Below, piece by piece: positions 18,319-27,466 of a stretch of 64,000 nucleotides of DNA. The stretch is from Acidobacteriaceae bacterium KBS 83 (GTDB lineage Bacteria; Acidobacteriota; Terriglobia; Terriglobales; Acidobacteriaceae): contig KB906735.1 in NCBI GenBank assembly GCA_000381585.1, positions 146,242-210,241 on the forward strand, written 5' to 3'. The first letter of the stretch is position 1. The number at the start of each line of letters is the position of its first letter. The translations under genes were made by a program, and so were the position numbers. The notes beneath the pieces are model-generated. The model was given only the letters and a program-made list of their open reading frames with translations, made no database searches and was not told the DNA's origin.

Positions 18319-21024
18319 CTAACGCTGGTGTTGTGCTGACTGCATAAGTTGCTGGTAGCGCTGATTGGAGTGCAGGTTATCCATCGCCGGAGCCTTTGCG
18401 ACCACGGACGGTGGATACCCTGCTGCCAATGCCTTGTCCAGCCACTCGAGTGCTGGCCCCGTCTGATGCAACTGGTTGTAGATCTGCGCTGCGTTGAACA
18501 TCAGTCCACTGTCGGTATGGTTGATGGCAAGAGCACGGTTCATAAATTCGATGGCTTGCGGTGCGTCGCCGAGTATGGAGTACATGTCGGCTATATCGCC
18601 AAGGATGCTTGCGTCATCGGGTGAAGACTTGAGCTGTGCTAACGCAAGTTGGATAGACCTTTTGTAGTCTTTCATGGCTTGATCTCGATGGCCGCCATAG
18701 TATTCCGCATCACCCAGAGCCGACCAGCTATCGTACGCATTTGGAGCTAGCTGAAGTGAGCGCCGAAATTCATCGGCGGCTTCGTCGAATTGGCGGACTT
18801 TGAAAAGCGCGGCTCCGAGATTGCTAAAGGCAACTGCTGTCGGATGCAGGGCGATCGATTTCTTCAGAGCATCGACGGTCTCCGTATCCTTTGCCTGAGC
18901 TGAGAGAGCGGCGGCGAGGTTGCTGTAGGAGCGGAAACTTTGCGGATCCTTTTCCGTGGCGGTGCGGAACATCTGCTCTGCCTTGGGATAGTCCGCCGTG
19001 CGGAAATAGAAACCGCCGAGTTGATCGTAGCCTCGCCAGTAATTGGGGCGGATGGCGATGGCCTGCCTGTAGACGGCTTCGGCCTTGTCTGGCTGATTAA
19101 TCGTTTCGTAGGCCTTGGCCAGACCGAGGGAGGCGTCGTCGTTGGCCGGCTCGAGTTGCAAGGCCTTCTGGAACTCGCTCGCGGCTTCGGCTGACTTTCC
19201 CGTCTCCTGCGCCAGCCTGCCCATGCAGATATGGCCGTCCGCGCCGGCATTGCCAAGGGTCACAGCGTCACTGCAGGCCTTTCGCGCGTGTTCGATATCT
19301 GCAATTTGATGGTTGATGTGGTAGGCGTACAGCCAGGATTGACCCAAGCCGGCCTTGGCGGCGCCGTAGTTGGGGTCGATGCGCAGCGCTTCCTTGAACA
19401 TGGTCTGGGCGCTCTTGAAGGTTTCCGGTGTGAAGGCTTCAAGAAGATAACCGCGGCCCTGGAGGAAGTACTGGTAGGCCTCCGGAAAGGTGGTGCCGTG
19501 GGCGGCGAGGGCGCGCTGCTCGTCGGTGCGCAACGGGATGTTGAGCGCGGTGGCGGTGGCGGTGGCGAGCTGGTTCTCGATGGAGAACATGTCGCTGACG
19601 GGCGCGGTGACGGTGCCCGAGGCGAGGACACGGGGCTGACCGGATGATTTGTCCTGTTGGGAGACGGAGTAGGCGGCGTGGACGAGGTCGCCGTCTCGGG
19701 TGAACGTGAGCGTCAGGGCGGAAGTGGCGCCAAGCTCATGCGCGGCCTGCACGGGTGTGGTGACGTTCCGGTCTTCGAGTTGGCGGGCGGTGAGGACGGC
19801 GATGTCGTGGTTGACGCTGAGGTCGGAGAGGCGCTGGGCGAGCGACTCGGCAAGGCCGCGGCCGAAGCTGGCGAGTTTGTTGTCCTTTGCATCGGCGACG
19901 GTGGGGGGCAGGACGGCGAGGGTGCCGGCGGTGATGGCGGCGGGTGCGTTTGCCGTGGTGCCGGTGGTGGCGGCCGGTGCATGACGCCGGTGGAGGAAAT
20001 ACGTTACAGCGGCGATGACGATTGCAATGGCGATGGCCGCGATGGCGATGATGCGGCTTCGCCGGTGGCGCGGAGCGGATGTTGGCGGCGCGGGAAACGC
20101 TGCCGCGACAGCCTGCTCAGGCAGTACGTCCGGATGCCGGAGGTCCGGATTCTGGAGAGCCCGAACGATTTCATGCGCGGTCTGGTAGCGGTCGGCCGGG
20201 GACTTGGCGAGGGCGCGGTTGACGACGGAAGCCGAGGACGCAGGGACCGCGGCGGCGAGCGGGCGCGGCGGCTGGTGGAGGACCTGGCCGATCATCGCAG
20301 TGGGCGTGGGGGCGGCGAAGGGGTGGTAGCCGCTGAGCATCTCGTAGAAGACGACACCGAGAGCGAAGATGTCGGAGCGGCGATCGGCGGGCTCGCCGTT
20401 GAGGATTTCGGGCGCCATGTACTGCGGGGTGCCGGAGAGCATTCCGGCTACGGTGAGGACAGTGGCGGTTTCGAGGAGACCGGTCTCGTCGGTGGCTTGC
20501 TGGGCGAGTCCGAAGTCGAGCAGCTTCACCTGACCGGGATGCGTGCCGGAGTTGGTGAGCATAATGTTTTCCGGCTTGATGTCGCGATGGAGGATGCCCT
20601 TGTCGTGCGCGGCGGCGAGTGCGGCAGCGGATTCGATGGCGATGCGGCGGAATTCGGAGTCGGAGATGGGGCGCTCAAGTCGTGCGCGGAGAGTTTCGCC
20701 CTCGACGTACTCCATGACGAGGTAGACTTCGCCGTCTTCGGTGAAGACGTCGTAGATGGCGGCAATGCCGGGATGGTTGAGCGCAGAGGCGCGCTGGCCT
20801 TCGCGCAGGAAGCGCTTGCGGTCGGTTTCGCTGGCGGCGTGCTGGGTGCGTTTGATGGCGACAAGGCGACGGAGGGTGGTGTCGCGAGCGCGGTAGACCT
20901 CGCCCATGCCGCCGGCACCGAGGCGGGCTTCGATATGGAAGCGGCCGGCGAGGACGCCGTCGACTCCCGGGAACAGTCCGGCGCGAGGGCTCAGGTCACG
21001 TTCGAGCGGCGCTGAATCTGGCAT
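18319..21024 (-). CDS. Membrane Ser/Thr protein kinase with TPR domain
   Basis: A 901-residue protein. Residues ~28-290 form a PknB-like kinase with glycine loop LGAGGMGEVY, ATP lysine K58 (VAIKR), catalytic loop HRDIKPEN (146-153), DFG (170-172) and APE (204-206). One transmembrane helix at about 325-343 separates it from the extracytoplasmic half. That half starts with a TolB/FlgO-like region (GTLAVLPP…, AQRLSDLS, ARQLEDR, ATSALTLTFTRDGD, residues ~365-500), followed by some nine TPR-like repeats to the end. This design is common in Acidobacteria and suggests sensing or scaffold binding outside and phosphorylation inside. All catalytic residues are present. Likely substrates are not shown by the sequence; the downstream small protein is a candidate. 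Confidence 0.9.
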   Translation of the reverse strand: MPDSAPLERDLSPRAGLFPGVDGVLAGRFHIEARLGAGGMGEVYRARDTTLRRLVAIKRTQHAASETDRKRFLREGQRASALNHPGIAAIYDVFTEDGEVYLVMEYVEGETLRARLERPISDSEFRRIAIESAAALAAAHDKGILHRDIKPENIMLTNSGTHPGQVKLLDFGLAQQATDETGLLETATVLTVAGMLSGTPQYMAPEILNGEPADRRSDIFALGVVFYEMLSGYHPFAAPTPTAMIGQVLHQPPRPLAAAVPASSASVVNRALAKSPADRYQTAHEIVRALQNPDLRHPDVLPEQAVAAAFPAPPTSAPRHRRSRIIAIAAIAIAIVIAAVTYFLHRRHAPAATTGTTANAPAAITAGTLAVLPPTVADAKDNKLASFGRGLAESLAQRLSDLSVNHDIAVLTARQLEDRNVTTPVQAAHELGATSALTLTFTRDGDLVHAAYSVSQQDKSSGQPRVLASGTVTAPVSDMFSIENQLATATATALNIPLRTDEQRALAAHGTTFPEAYQYFLQGRGYLLEAFTPETFKSAQTMFKEALRIDPNYGAAKAGLGQSWLYAYHINHQIADIEHARKACSDAVTLGNAGADGHICMGRLAQETGKSAEAASEFQKALQLEPANDDASLGLAKAYETINQPDKAEAVYRQAIAIRPNYWRGYDQLGGFYFRTADYPKAEQMFRTATEKDPQSFRSYSNLAAALSAQAKDTETVDALKKSIALHPTAVAFSNLGAALFKVRQFDEAADEFRRSLQLAPNAYDSWSALGDAEYYGGHRDQAMKDYKRSIQLALAQLKSSPDDASILGDIADMYSILGDAPQAIEFMNRALAINHTDSGLMFNAAQIYNQLHQTGPALEWLDKALAAGYPPSVVAKAPAMDNLHSNQRYQQLMQSAQHQR

Positions 21025-21143
21025 TACGCGGGTAGTCTCCGGGCGGGGACTCTATCGTAGGCCGAGTATGACCCTGGGACAAGTAGCGTCTGGATTGCGT
21101 CCTGGGGTCTGAACTTTGGCTGCGCGCGCGATGTGCTATAAGC

Positions 21144-21155
21144 GTAACCGGTTAC
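21144..21155. promoter_or_regulatory. LacI-family-type operator GTAACCGGTTAC
   Basis: A perfect 12-bp palindrome with the central CG and AACCGGTT core typical of LacI/GalR-family operators. It is 33 bp before the beta-galactosidase ATG, where a bound repressor would block transcription. The cognate regulator is not in the window. Confidence 0.7.
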
Positions 21156-21188
21156 ATAGCCCTGGCTGTTTCGCGAAGGAAGGTTCTG

Positions 21189-23297
21189 ATGCTGCGTTCT
21201 GCACTTCCCTGCCCGATACATGTTCTTGCCTCTGCGTTGATGTGCGGGACGCTGCTGCTACCGGGCATGGCCGGTGCGCAGGCGACGCAATATAAGGACG
21301 CGCCGCCTCAGCTGCTGGGCGCGGCTTGGTATCCGGAGCAGTGGGATGAGGCAACGGACGACCACGATCTGGAGACGATGGAGGCAGCGCACATCCGCCT
21401 GGCGCGCGTTGCGGAGTTTGCCTGGAGCTCGATGGAGCCTGCAGAGGGCCGCTACGACTGGGGGTGGCTGGACCACGCGATCGCCGAAGCGGCAAAGCAC
21501 CATGTGTCGATCGTGCTGGGGACCCCGACCGCCGCGCCGCCGGCGTGGCTGACGACGAAGTATCCGGAGACGCTGCGCATCGATGAAAACGGCGAGCGCG
21601 ACGAGCATGGGAACCGGGCGCAGTTTTCTTTCACGAGCAAGAAGTATCGCGAGCTGGCGCACGGGATTGCCGAGGAGATGGCGAAGCGTTATGGGCACAA
21701 CCCGAACGTGGTGGGCTGGCAACTGGACAACGAGTACGGGAACGAGTCGTTCGACCCGGAGACTCGGGCGGATTGGCATGCGTGGCTGAAGAAGAAGTAC
21801 GGCACGATTGACCGGCTGAACACGCTGTGGACGACAAAGTACTGGAGCCAGACGTATGACAACTTCGACGAGATCCCGATGCGGCCGAAGGATGAGAATC
21901 CGGCGTTGCTGCTGGATTGGAAGCATTTTGTGAGCGAGGTGTGGAAGAGCTATTCGGAGAACCAGATCTCGGCGATCCGGCCGAATGCGGACCCGCGGCA
22001 GTTCATCACCACGAACACGATGGGGTGGTTCAACGGCTTCGACAGCTACGTGCTGCACAGCGTGCTGGACATTGCGGCGTGGGACGCCTACGTCGGCGGG
22101 GACAATGGCGGCGACAACTATGACTGGGCGAACATGGGGGCGGCGCACGATCTGACGCGCGGCTATAAGCAGAAGAACTTCTGGGTCATGGAGACCGAGC
22201 CGGCGTTTGTGAACTGGCGGAGAACGAATACTCCGCTGATAAAGGGCCAGGTGCGCGACATGGCGTGGCAAGCAGTCGGCCACGGCGCGGATGCGGTGGA
22301 GTACTGGCAATGGCGCAGCGCGCTGAACGGACAAGAGCAATACCACGGGACGCTGGTGGGCCCGGATGGCAAGCCGGTACCGGTATACGCGGAGGTGCAG
22401 CAGATTGGCGCGGAGTTTGAGAAGGCGGGCAAAGCGCTGAGCGGGACGACTCCGGTGGCGAATGTGGCGGTGCTGCATGACTTCAACAGCCGGTGGGCGA
22501 TTGATTTCCAGCGGCATGCGGCGAAGTTCGATCCCGTGACGGAGCTGGTGGCGTTCTACAGGCCACTGCTTGAGGATGCGCAGGGTGTGGACGTGATCGC
22601 GCCGACGGCAGAGCTGAGCCGCTACAAGCTGGTGGTGGCGCCCGCGATCAATGTGCTGCCGCAGGCGACGGCAGAGCGGTTGATTGCGTATGTGAAACAG
22701 GGCGGCCGCCTGGTGCTGGGGCCGCGCAGCGGGATGAAGGATGAGTATGACGCGCTATGGCCTGCGCGGCAGCCAGGGCCGCTTGAGGAACTCCTGGGTG
22801 GGCGTGTGTCTGAGTTCTACGCGCTGGAGCAGCCGGTGACGACTACGCCGGTGGTCGAGGGAGGCGCGGAGGGTAAAGGCGAGGTTTGGGCGGAGTTGCT
22901 GGAGCCCCTGAGCTATGCGACGGCTGTGACTGCGAAGTACAAGGAGAGCCCGGGGAGCGCGGGATGGCTGGATGGTCAGCCAGCGATCCTGACGCGGCAG
23001 GTGGGCAAGGGGCGCATTACCTATGTGGGGTTCTGGCCGGATGCGGCGACTTTGTCTGCACTGACTGCCGGGTGGTTGAAGGATGCGGATGTTGCACCGC
23101 TGCTACCGAATGCGCCGGAGGGCGTGGAGGTGTTGGAGCGCGCCGGTGAGGGGCGGCGGGTGGTGGTGGTGATCAATCACGCGACAGAGACGAAGCATGT
23201 GGCCCTGCCGGCAGGGATGACGGATTTGCTGAAGGGCGGCAGTGTGTCGAGTGTGGATCTGGAGAAGTACGGCGTGGCGGTGCTGGGGCGGGATTAG
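21189..23297 (+). CDS. GH42 beta-galactosidase, exported
   Basis: A 702-residue glycoside hydrolase family 42 enzyme expected to release terminal beta-galactose, from oligosaccharides or arabinogalactan fragments. A signal peptide (residues 1-30, ending AGAQA) puts it in the periplasm or outside. The TIM barrel starts at GAAWYPEQW; the acid/base Glu is E182 in LDNEYG and the nucleophile is most likely E335 in VMETEPA. A Rossmann-like trimerisation domain follows (DFNSRWAIDFQRH, residues ~435-640), then a small beta domain to the end. The length matches the family. AAGGAAGG lies upstream of the ATG. A LacI-type palindrome lies immediately upstream, pointing to sugar-induced expression. Confidence 0.93.
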   Translation: MLRSALPCPIHVLASALMCGTLLLPGMAGAQATQYKDAPPQLLGAAWYPEQWDEATDDHDLETMEAAHIRLARVAEFAWSSMEPAEGRYDWGWLDHAIAEAAKHHVSIVLGTPTAAPPAWLTTKYPETLRIDENGERDEHGNRAQFSFTSKKYRELAHGIAEEMAKRYGHNPNVVGWQLDNEYGNESFDPETRADWHAWLKKKYGTIDRLNTLWTTKYWSQTYDNFDEIPMRPKDENPALLLDWKHFVSEVWKSYSENQISAIRPNADPRQFITTNTMGWFNGFDSYVLHSVLDIAAWDAYVGGDNGGDNYDWANMGAAHDLTRGYKQKNFWVMETEPAFVNWRRTNTPLIKGQVRDMAWQAVGHGADAVEYWQWRSALNGQEQYHGTLVGPDGKPVPVYAEVQQIGAEFEKAGKALSGTTPVANVAVLHDFNSRWAIDFQRHAAKFDPVTELVAFYRPLLEDAQGVDVIAPTAELSRYKLVVAPAINVLPQATAERLIAYVKQGGRLVLGPRSGMKDEYDALWPARQPGPLEELLGGRVSEFYALEQPVTTTPVVEGGAEGKGEVWAELLEPLSYATAVTAKYKESPGSAGWLDGQPAILTRQVGKGRITYVGFWPDAATLSALTAGWLKDADVAPLLPNAPEGVEVLERAGEGRRVVVVINHATETKHVALPAGMTDLLKGGSVSSVDLEKYGVAVLGRD

Positions 23298-23372
23298 GTG
23301 TTGCATCGGAAGACCGGGCACCCGGCAGAAAAGCAGGTCCCTCTACTTCCGTTCCCTACGTTCGGGGCTTCG

Positions 23373-24176
23373 CTACGGTGGGGATGATGCGTGATCTGCT
23401 ACTGAGTTTGCAGCATCAGCGCGGCGGGATTTGCGGGCGATGAGGGTGGCGACGATGGCGGCGCCGAAGCCGTTGTCGATGTTGACGACGGTGACGTTGG
23501 GCGAGCAAGAGTTGAGCATGCCCAGCAATGCGGCGACACCGTTGAAGGCTGCTCCGTAGCCGACACTGGTAGGGACGGCGATGATGGGCGCGGGGACGAG
23601 TCCGCCGACCACGCTGGGCAGTGCGCCCTCCATGCCGGCGCAGACGATGGCTACTTCGCAGCGCTGCAGCGATTCATGATGGGCGAGCAGGCGGTGGAGT
23701 CCGGCGACGCCGACATCGAAGTAACGCTCGACGGGCGCACCGAGGAACTCGGCGGTGACGGCAGCCTCTTCGGCAACCGGGAGATCGCTGGTGCCGGCGC
23801 AGAGAACGGCTACGGTTCCAGCCGGAGTCGGATGCGATGCCGGTTGCCGCAGGGTGGCGGCGCGCGCAGTGGCGTGGAATTTTGCAGCGGGAACGCGCGC
23901 GGCGACGGCTTGCCATGCGGCATCGCTGACGCGGGTGGCGAGCACGTCGGAGCCAGCAGACGCGGTGCGGGCGAAGATCTCGGCGACGTGCTCCGGCGAT
24001 TTTCCTTCCGCGTAGATGACCTCGGGGATGCCGAGGCGCAGGCCGCGGTGATGATCGATCCGGGCAAAGCCCGCGTCTTCATAGGGCATGGTGCTGAGGC
24101 GCTCAAGCGCAGATTGGGGCGCGAGCGCGCCGGCGCGCACGGCTTCGAGCAGTGCGAGCACGTCGTGTCTATTCAC
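23373..24176 (-). CDS. larB: LarB, nickel-pincer cofactor biosynthesis carboxylase
   Basis: A 267-residue protein. LarB carboxylates nicotinic acid adenine dinucleotide at C5 and hydrolyses it to pyridinium-3,5-biscarboxylic acid mononucleotide, the first step to the nickel-pincer nucleotide. The C-terminal half is AIR-carboxylase (PurE)-like: VAVLCAGTSDLPVAEEAA, VCAGMEGALPSVVGGLV, VPTSVGYGAAFNG and INIDNGFGAA-like VVNIDNGFGAA. The N-terminal region (LGIPEVIYAEGKSPEHV) matches the family-specific domain. The start is a GTG at 24176 inside the larC stop region (GTGAATAG), an eight-base overlap that implies translational coupling. It is last in the operon after larE and larC. Confidence 0.93.
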   Translation of the reverse strand: MNRHDVLALLEAVRAGALAPQSALERLSTMPYEDAGFARIDHHRGLRLGIPEVIYAEGKSPEHVAEIFARTASAGSDVLATRVSDAAWQAVAARVPAAKFHATARAATLRQPASHPTPAGTVAVLCAGTSDLPVAEEAAVTAEFLGAPVERYFDVGVAGLHRLLAHHESLQRCEVAIVCAGMEGALPSVVGGLVPAPIIAVPTSVGYGAAFNGVAALLGMLNSCSPNVTVVNIDNGFGAAIVATLIARKSRRADAANSVADHASSPP

Positions 24177-25509
24177 TGACAGCGGCCTCCGGCTTCTTTG
24201 TAACTACATCGGTGCCATTGCCGGCCTGAGTTTGCTGGTTCCAGGCCTGCATGGCGGCATCGATGACCCGCTTGATGGGGACGCGGTGTTCGATGGCGCG
24301 GGTATGGCAGTCTTCGTACTCCGGCTGCGCGTGGGTGATGACGCCGTCGAGCGCGGCTGTCTTGATACGAACTTCGCCGTAGGGGGTAGTGACGGTCGAG
24401 TGCGCGCGATCGAGAACTCGACGCTGTTCGATGCGGGTGCGGACTCCAAGGGTAGATGTTTCGCGGAAGAGTAGTTCTTCGAAGCGGGGCGCGTCGGCGG
24501 GGCGACAGAGGATGGTGACGAGCGTACCGAGGCGGCCCTTCTTCATCAGGGCTGAGGCGGCCATAGCATCGAGCGCGCCATGCTCGAGAGCAAGCTGGGT
24601 GGCATGCGCGACGATCTGCGGACTGAGGTCGTCGATGGCGCACTCTAAGACAGCGATCGTCTCGCGCGCGATGGTGTCGTCTGCTTGCGCGATGGATTCA
24701 CCGATACTGAGGCGAAGAACATTTGGAAAGCGCGGTGGATTGCGCGTACCGGCGCCGTAGCCGATGTGCTCAAAAGCAGCCACGGGCCGCGTGAATTCAC
24801 AGCCGAGCGCGCGCAGAATGGCGGCGCCGGTGGGGGTAACGAGTTCCATCGCGAGGCCTTCGCTGTAAGTGGGGATGCCGCGCAGGAGCGATGCGGTGGC
24901 GGGTGCGGGCACGGGGTAACGGCCGTGCGCACAGTCGACGAAACCGCTGCCCACGTTGATTGGGGACGCATACCAGCCATCGATGTGAAGCGAGGTCAGG
25001 CCAACCGCGGCGCAGCTGATATCGACAATGGCGTCGACGGCGCCAACCTCGTGAAAATGTACCTGATCGAGTGGCACATCGTGGATGGCGGCTTCGGCGT
25101 GGCCGAGGAACTCGAAGGCGCGAAGCGCGAGTGCGCGAGCATCGGATGGTAGCGGCGCTTTGTTCAGAATCTCACGGATAGCCGGTAGGTTCCGGCCGTG
25201 CTGATGGGTATGGCCGGGGGCGTGCTCGTGATTGTGCGGATGCTGATGCTGATGATCGTGTGGATGCGAATGGTGATCTTTCTCCGGCGCATCGGCGTCA
25301 TGGCCTTCGACCAGTACGCGCGCTTTGCGCGCGCTGATACCGCTGCGATCGACGGATTCAAAGACCAGGGTCGCGCCGAGGTTGAGAGACGCGGCTGTTT
25401 GCTGGAGCAACGCCGGAGAGACGCCGGCGTCCACCAGGGCGCCGAGCAACATGTCACCGCTGAGACCGGCGAAGCATTCGAGATAACCGATACGCATGGT
25501 TGTTTTCAT
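24169..25509 (-). CDS. larC: LarC, nickel insertion protein
   Basis: A 446-residue protein that inserts nickel into the sulfurylated pincer precursor in a CTP-dependent reaction. Family features: YLECFAGLSGDMLLGALVDAG at the N-terminus, HFHEVGAVDAIVDI, SPINVGSGFV and VTPTGAAIL. A histidine-rich segment at about residues 77-105 (mixed H, D, P, Q) probably stores or binds nickel. In some lactobacilli larC is split and read through by frameshifting; here it is one continuous frame. Starts at ATG 25509 or the in-frame ATG 12 bases later are both possible; a TTG at 25521 is less likely. It begins 14 bases after the larE stop. Confidence 0.93.
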   Translation of the reverse strand: MKTTMRIGYLECFAGLSGDMLLGALVDAGVSPALLQQTAASLNLGATLVFESVDRSGISARKARVLVEGHDADAPEKDHHSHPHDHQHQHPHNHEHAPGHTHQHGRNLPAIREILNKAPLPSDARALALRAFEFLGHAEAAIHDVPLDQVHFHEVGAVDAIVDISCAAVGLTSLHIDGWYASPINVGSGFVDCAHGRYPVPAPATASLLRGIPTYSEGLAMELVTPTGAAILRALGCEFTRPVAAFEHIGYGAGTRNPPRFPNVLRLSIGESIAQADDTIARETIAVLECAIDDLSPQIVAHATQLALEHGALDAMAASALMKKGRLGTLVTILCRPADAPRFEELLFRETSTLGVRTRIEQRRVLDRAHSTVTTPYGEVRIKTAALDGVITHAQPEYEDCHTRAIEHRVPIKRVIDAAMQAWNQQTQAGNGTDVVTKKPEAAVSE

Positions 25510-25522
25510 GGATGCAGACAAG

Positions 25523-26395
25523 CTACTTGCCGGTGAGGACGGCGAGTGGGAGCACCTCGTTCATGGATCCGGAGCGGTAGCCGTCGCAGTCGATCGCAGC
25601 GTATTGGAAGCCCGCGGCGCGGACCGCGGCACCGATGCGGCGGAACATCTCGCGGTTGAGTGCGGCGTCCATTTCCTCGGGCGCCAGCTCGACGCGGGCC
25701 ACGCTGCCGTGATGGCGAACGCGGAAGCGGCGCAGACCGAGGGCGGCGAGTGCATCCTCAGCCCGCTCGACCTGTTCGAGAACTTCCTGGGTGACGCGGC
25801 GTCCGTATTCGATGCGTGAGGAGAGGCAGGCGGAGGCGGGCTTGTCCCAGAGATCGAGCGCGGAGACGCGGGCGAGGTCGCGGACGTCGTCCTTGGTGAG
25901 GCGGGCATCGGCAAGCGGCGCGAGGACGGCGTGCTGTACGGCGGCCTGCTGGCCGGGACGGTAGTCGCGGGTGTCGTCGACGTTGAGGCCGTAGACGACG
26001 TGTGCGATGCCGCGAGCTGTGCGCTCGCGCTCAAGGACTGTGAAGAGCTCGTCCTTGCAGTGGAAGCAGCGGGTGGCGTCGTTGCGGGCGTAGTCCTCAC
26101 TGGCGAGCTCGGCGGTAGCGACGGTAACGAGGGGGATAGATTGCGAGGCGGCGAAGGTGACGGCCTCGCGGAGATGGCGGCGCGGAAGCGAGGCGGAGTC
26201 CGCGATGATGGCAACCATGCTGCTGCCGAGGACGGTATGCGCGGCGTGCGCGAGGTATGCGGAATCGACTCCGCCGGAGTAGGCGACGATGACGCTTTGG
26301 AGCTCCTGCAGGCGGCGATAGAGCGCGTCTCGCTTTGCCGCCAGCTCGGAAGAGAGAGTGGCAGGCGGCGAATCCGGGTTGACGGTTGCAGGCAT
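25523..26395 (-). CDS. larE: LarE, sulfur transferase for nickel-pincer cofactor
   Basis: A 290-residue PP-loop ATP pyrophosphatase that AMPylates the pyridinium biscarboxylate and delivers sulfur. PP-loop SGGVDS is at 40-45. KPASACLSSRIEYG contains C190, equivalent to the sulfur-donor Cys of the lactobacillar enzyme. A second pair, C110-F-H-C113, gives three cysteines in total, the pattern expected of the Fe-S-cluster type of LarE, which is not consumed as a sulfur donor. I chose the ATG at 26395; the frame extends to 26482 but the extra residues overlap the upstream gene and look non-coding. Eleven bases separate it from the aldo/keto reductase stop. Confidence 0.92.
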   Translation of the reverse strand: MPATVNPDSPPATLSSELAAKRDALYRRLQELQSVIVAYSGGVDSAYLAHAAHTVLGSSMVAIIADSASLPRRHLREAVTFAASQSIPLVTVATAELASEDYARNDATRCFHCKDELFTVLERERTARGIAHVVYGLNVDDTRDYRPGQQAAVQHAVLAPLADARLTKDDVRDLARVSALDLWDKPASACLSSRIEYGRRVTQEVLEQVERAEDALAALGLRRFRVRHHGSVARVELAPEEMDAALNREMFRRIGAAVRAAGFQYAAIDCDGYRSGSMNEVLPLAVLTGK

Positions 26396-26405
26396 ATATA
26401 TTTGT

Positions 26406-27392
26406 TTACCCCAGGTACTGCGGGTTGTTGATGGTGCCGTCGAACATGTGGGAAGTCTTGTACTTCTCGTATTGTCCGGCAACGGCGGCGTTGGCGGTCT
26501 TGCTAAGCAGCGCGGTCATGGCCTTCTGAGGCATGGGCTGGAAGTTGCGCGCGAGGGTGAGGGCCTGGTTGAGGATCTTCATGGAATCGCAACCGGTGAT
26601 GGTGAGCGATACGGGCAAGCTCATGGCGTAGTGCAGGCAATCGACGGCGGAGACGGTGTTGCTACCCAGGATGAGGCCATTTCCGATGGGCTTCATCCCG
26701 AGGATGCCCATATCGTGCTTGCGCGCGACGGGCACGACCTTAGTGGTGAAGCTGTCGTAGTGCGCATCCATCACGTTAAGGGGCATCTGCACGGTGTCAA
26801 AGGTGAAGCCGTGCTTGTCTGCCGTCTGAATCATGCTGAGGTGGATCTCCGGACTTTTATGTCCGGTGAAGCCGATGTAACGGATCTTGCCCGCCTTCTG
26901 CGCCTGCTTGAGCACATCGACGACGTAGCCGGGGCGGAAGGCCTGCTCGGGATCGGACGGGCGAATGACCTCGTGGATTTGCATGAGATCGATGTGGTCG
27001 ACCTGCAGGCGGCGGAGAGACTCTTCGAGCTGCTTCTGAGCGGCGGCTGGGGTACGGCCGTCGATCTTGGTCATGAGAAAGGCTTTCTGCCGGTAGCCAC
27101 CCTGGAGGGCGCGGCCCATGCGGCGCTCACTTTCGCCGTCGTTGTAGTCCCAGCAGTTGTCCAAGAAATTGACGCCGGAGTCGAGTGCGGTGCGAATGAT
27201 GCGGATGGCCTCTTGTTCCGATACATGGGGACTGCCAATGTGATAGCCGCCGATGCCGACGATAGAAACGGATTGTCCGGTGCGTCCGAGGGTGCGGCGG
27301 GGGACATCGCCCGGGGCGGCGATGGTCTCTTCACGCAGGGCGATGAGGGCGGCAAGGGCGGCGGAGGATTTAAGGAAATCGCGTCTCTGCAT
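26406..27392 (-). CDS. Tat-exported aldo/keto reductase
   Basis: A 328-residue protein. Residues 1-27 (MQRRDFLKSSAALAAL…) look like a twin-arginine signal, RRDFLK followed by a hydrophobic run. The aldo/keto reductase barrel begins at RRTLGRTGQSVSIVGIGG. The catalytic tetrad is visible: D78 (NFLDNC), Y83 (WDYNDG), K109 (MTKIDG) and H140 (MQIHEV). AAGGAGAT stands ahead of the ATG at 27392. It is the first gene of the run aldo/keto reductase-larE-larC-larB. An NAD(P)-dependent enzyme exported by Tat would carry its cofactor folded. Substrate unknown; no lactate racemase gene (larA) is present, so the pincer cofactor's client is elsewhere. Confidence 0.85.
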   Translation of the reverse strand: MQRRDFLKSSAALAALIALREETIAAPGDVPRRTLGRTGQSVSIVGIGGYHIGSPHVSEQEAIRIIRTALDSGVNFLDNCWDYNDGESERRMGRALQGGYRQKAFLMTKIDGRTPAAAQKQLEESLRRLQVDHIDLMQIHEVIRPSDPEQAFRPGYVVDVLKQAQKAGKIRYIGFTGHKSPEIHLSMIQTADKHGFTFDTVQMPLNVMDAHYDSFTTKVVPVARKHDMGILGMKPIGNGLILGSNTVSAVDCLHYAMSLPVSLTITGCDSMKILNQALTLARNFQPMPQKAMTALLSKTANAAVAGQYEKYKTSHMFDGTINNPQYLG

Positions 27393-27466
27393 GATCTGGA
27401 TCTCCTTTCCTATGCGATGCATTCCTGAACCAGCCTGGCCGCTTTTCCCGCCGGGCCAGCCAGATT

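Noticed and set aside
19657-21015. 452-codon frame on the plus strand
   Set aside because: Antisense to the kinase domain of the Ser/Thr kinase; glycine/glutamate-rich with no recognisable fold.
21258-22517. 419-codon frame on the minus strand
   Set aside because: Antisense to the GH42 gene, which has full family motifs. The frame is an artefact of high GC and rare stops; its product is arginine/histidine-rich without a domain.
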